Shown piece after piece: positions 62,694 through 64,000 of a stretch of 64,000 nt of DNA. Made by a program: the position numbers and the translations under genes. Within the stretch, counting starts at the first letter, position 1, and every line of letters begins with the position of its first letter. Origin of the DNA: Gramella sp. Hel_I_59 (GTDB lineage Bacteria > Bacteroidota > Bacteroidia > Flavobacteriales > Flavobacteriaceae); NCBI RefSeq assembly GCF_006714895.1, contig NZ_VFME01000001.1:1240001-1304000 (forward strand), in the 5' to 3' direction. Below the pieces are notes generated by a model. It had not been told where the DNA came from, ran no database searches, and was given only the letters and a program-made list of their open reading frames with translations.

Positions 62694-63861
62694 GGGATAC
62701 CAGTTTTATTATTTCTGTTCCGGCTGATGGTGCTACTTCAATTGCTTCCGGATAGATCTTGAATCTTTCAAAATACGCTTCGGAAACTTCAGTAATATAG
62801 CCTTGAATATTTTCAGAATTGATGAGGTTAATGGTGCAGCCGCCAAAGCCACCACCCATCATCCTGCTTCCATAGATAAATTCTTTTGCTTCAGCATAAT
62901 TAACCATAAAGTCCAGTTCCTGACAACTCACCTCATATTGATGCTGCAAGCCGCGATGAGAAGCATACATCAATTTCCCTAGAGATTGAAGATCATTATT
63001 GCGAAGCGCATCTGCAGCTGCCTGCACACGATCGTTTTCCTGTAGTACATATAAACAGCGTTGGTAAGTCTGCTCAGAAAGTTCTGATCGATAATTTTCT
63101 AGCAAGTTAAAGTCCACATCTCGTAAGCTTTTTATTTGCGGATTCTTCAATTGAATTGTCCTGATCGCTGCTTCACATTCCTCACGCCTGGAATTGTAAT
63201 CACTGTCGGCCAGATTATGGGAAACCCTTGTATTTAAAAGGAGCAATTTGAAATTTCCAAGATCTGCAGGAATATATTCAGTAGCAAGACTTCGGCAATC
63301 CAGTTTGATAAAATGATCTTTTTTACTGAGAATGGAAGCAAATTGATCCATGATTCCGCAGTTGGAACCTACAAACCTATTTTCTGCACGTTGAGCCATC
63401 TTTGCGATTTCAATGTCGCTCAAATTCAGATCAAATAATTCATTAAGGCCTGTACAGAATCCACATTCCAGTGCTGCGGAAGAACTTATCCCGGCACCGG
63501 TAGGCAGATCGCTGGAAATTATACAATCAAAACCTTCCAGTATTTTATTCTCCTGCTGAAGTTCGTGAATGATCCCGAGTAAATAATCTCTCCAGTCGCT
63601 TTGCTTTTTTAATGGCTGGTCGAGATGAAATTCAAATCCATTATTAAAAGTATCACTGTATATTCTGCAGAAGTTTTCCGTATCATTTATTCTGAATTTG
63701 AATCTTATATGTTTATCGATCGCTGTGGGCATCACGAAGCCTTCATTATAATCTGTATGTTCTCCAATCAGGTTGATTCGTCCAGGAGAATTTACGAGTA
63801 ATTCCGGTTGGAAATCATCAAAAACCGAAGGCTTCGTAGAAAAAGATCTGATATTTGTCAA
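62686..63861 (-). CDS. galK: Galactokinase
   Basis: The enzyme phosphorylates galactose at C1. The 391-residue GHMP kinase has the galactokinase signature SPGRINLIGEHTDYNEGF near 25-42, the phosphate loop LPTGAGISSSAALE and the third motif MMGGGFGGCTINL. The start codon is TTG at 63861, since no in-frame ATG precedes the conserved start. It is the first gene of the galKT unit, with a -7 element upstream. Confidence 0.96.
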   Translation of the reverse strand: MTNIRSFSTKPSVFDDFQPELLVNSPGRINLIGEHTDYNEGFVMPTAIDKHIRFKFRINDTENFCRIYSDTFNNGFEFHLDQPLKKQSDWRDYLLGIIHELQQENKILEGFDCIISSDLPTGAGISSSAALECGFCTGLNELFDLNLSDIEIAKMAQRAENRFVGSNCGIMDQFASILSKKDHFIKLDCRSLATEYIPADLGNFKLLLLNTRVSHNLADSDYNSRREECEAAIRTIQLKNPQIKSLRDVDFNLLENYRSELSEQTYQRCLYVLQENDRVQAAADALRNNDLQSLGKLMYASHRGLQHQYEVSCQELDFMVNYAEAKEFIYGSRMMGGGFGGCTINLINSENIQGYITEVSEAYFERFKIYPEAIEVAPSAGTEIIKLVSHE

Positions 63862-63884
63862 GACTTGATTAATTTTGAGTAATT

Positions 63885-63892
63885 CAAATATA
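63885..63892 (-). promoter_or_regulatory. -7 promoter element of galK
   Basis: The minus strand reads TATATTTG, an exact TAnnTTTG, 24 bases before the TTG start of galK. No clear -33 TTG was seen. Confidence 0.5.
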
Positions 63893-63932
63893 ATAAACGT
63901 CAGACTTACATTTATTATTTCAGAATATAATT

Positions 63933-64000
63933 ATGCATACTAAGAACTCACAACCCGATGTTTTTGAACCAACAGATTTGTACCAGGTCAGGGAGAAAAT
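63933..64000 (+). CDS. Start of an unidentified gene, truncated at the window end
   Basis: From ATG 63933 the frame is open to the end (MHTKNSQPDVFEPTDLYQVR and on). The 22 visible residues have no signal peptide and are too few to assign. It is divergent from galK, so it may share control with it. Confidence 0.45.
   Translation, partial: MHTKNSQPDVFEPTDLYQVREK

Overview
The window looks like a chromosomal segment of a marine flavobacterium (Bacteroidota, Flavobacteriaceae; Gramella/Christiangramia-like is my best guess from protein style, not a database result). Reasons: moderately AT-rich DNA, dense lipoproteins and 'AQ'-ending signal peptides, a TonB receptor with a carboxypeptidase-regulatory-like N-terminus, LytTR regulation, a RibBA with a dead RibA half, and repeated Bacteroidota -7 promoter elements (TAnnTTTG). 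No rRNA, tRNA, insertion sequence, prophage or CRISPR array was seen. No gap between genes exceeds 300 bases.

Layout. 1-4.2 kb: a truncated subtilase, mnmA, a small lipoprotein and a two-domain fasciclin lipoprotein. 4.3-10 kb: yidC and pyrG, then a DUF3820 protein, a single-domain response regulator and a histidine-kinase-like protein with no ATPase domain, then an AhpD-like protein. 10-19.4 kb: a GH3-type adenylating enzyme, secreted metallopeptidase and DUF4168 proteins, an MFS transporter, an S9 peptidase, a cupin/esterase pair and a secreted protein that looks like an atypical kinase. 19.5-22 kb: an arsenic operon (arsR, DUF6428, arsC, acr3) with two near-identical operator palindromes. 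22-31.5 kb: an L,D-transpeptidase, an unknown secreted protein whose start lies inside a terminator-like hairpin, a HAD phosphatase, a siderophore-type TonB receptor with a PepSY membrane protein, small membrane proteins, a nitroreductase and ribBX. 31.5-39.4 kb: envelope and redox genes (lptF/G, lolA, ftsK, hydrolase, dgkA, tpx, DUF6952, thioredoxin, peroxiredoxin). 39.5-44.6 kb: nhaC, a Cys/Met PLP enzyme divergent from an Lrp regulator, and lpdA. 44.6-50.9 kb: an S41 peptidase, a LytS/LytTR-type two-component pair, an orphan ExbB-like protein, a 35-residue basic protein and a DEAD-box helicase. 51-64 kb: an aldose-epimerase-like protein, an FMN reductase, pabB, tilS, two secreted peptidase/hydrolases, and a Leloir galactose cluster (galM, Na+/sugar symporter, galT, galK).

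Genes that plausibly act together: arsR/arsC/acr3 with DUF6428 (arsenate reduction and arsenite export); TonB receptor plus PepSY protein (ferric siderophore import and reduction); lolA/lptF/ftsK (envelope and division); peroxiredoxin/thioredoxin/DUF6952 (peroxide defence); symporter/galM/galK/galT (galactose uptake to UDP-galactose). Several genes clearly start with TTG, and several long reading frames were shortened because a promoter or terminator lies inside their upstream extension. The most interesting leads are the stand-alone kinase-like secreted protein, the ATPase-less kinase/response-regulator pair, the hairpin enclosing a start codon, a Tpx without its resolving cysteine, and the RibBX enzyme.
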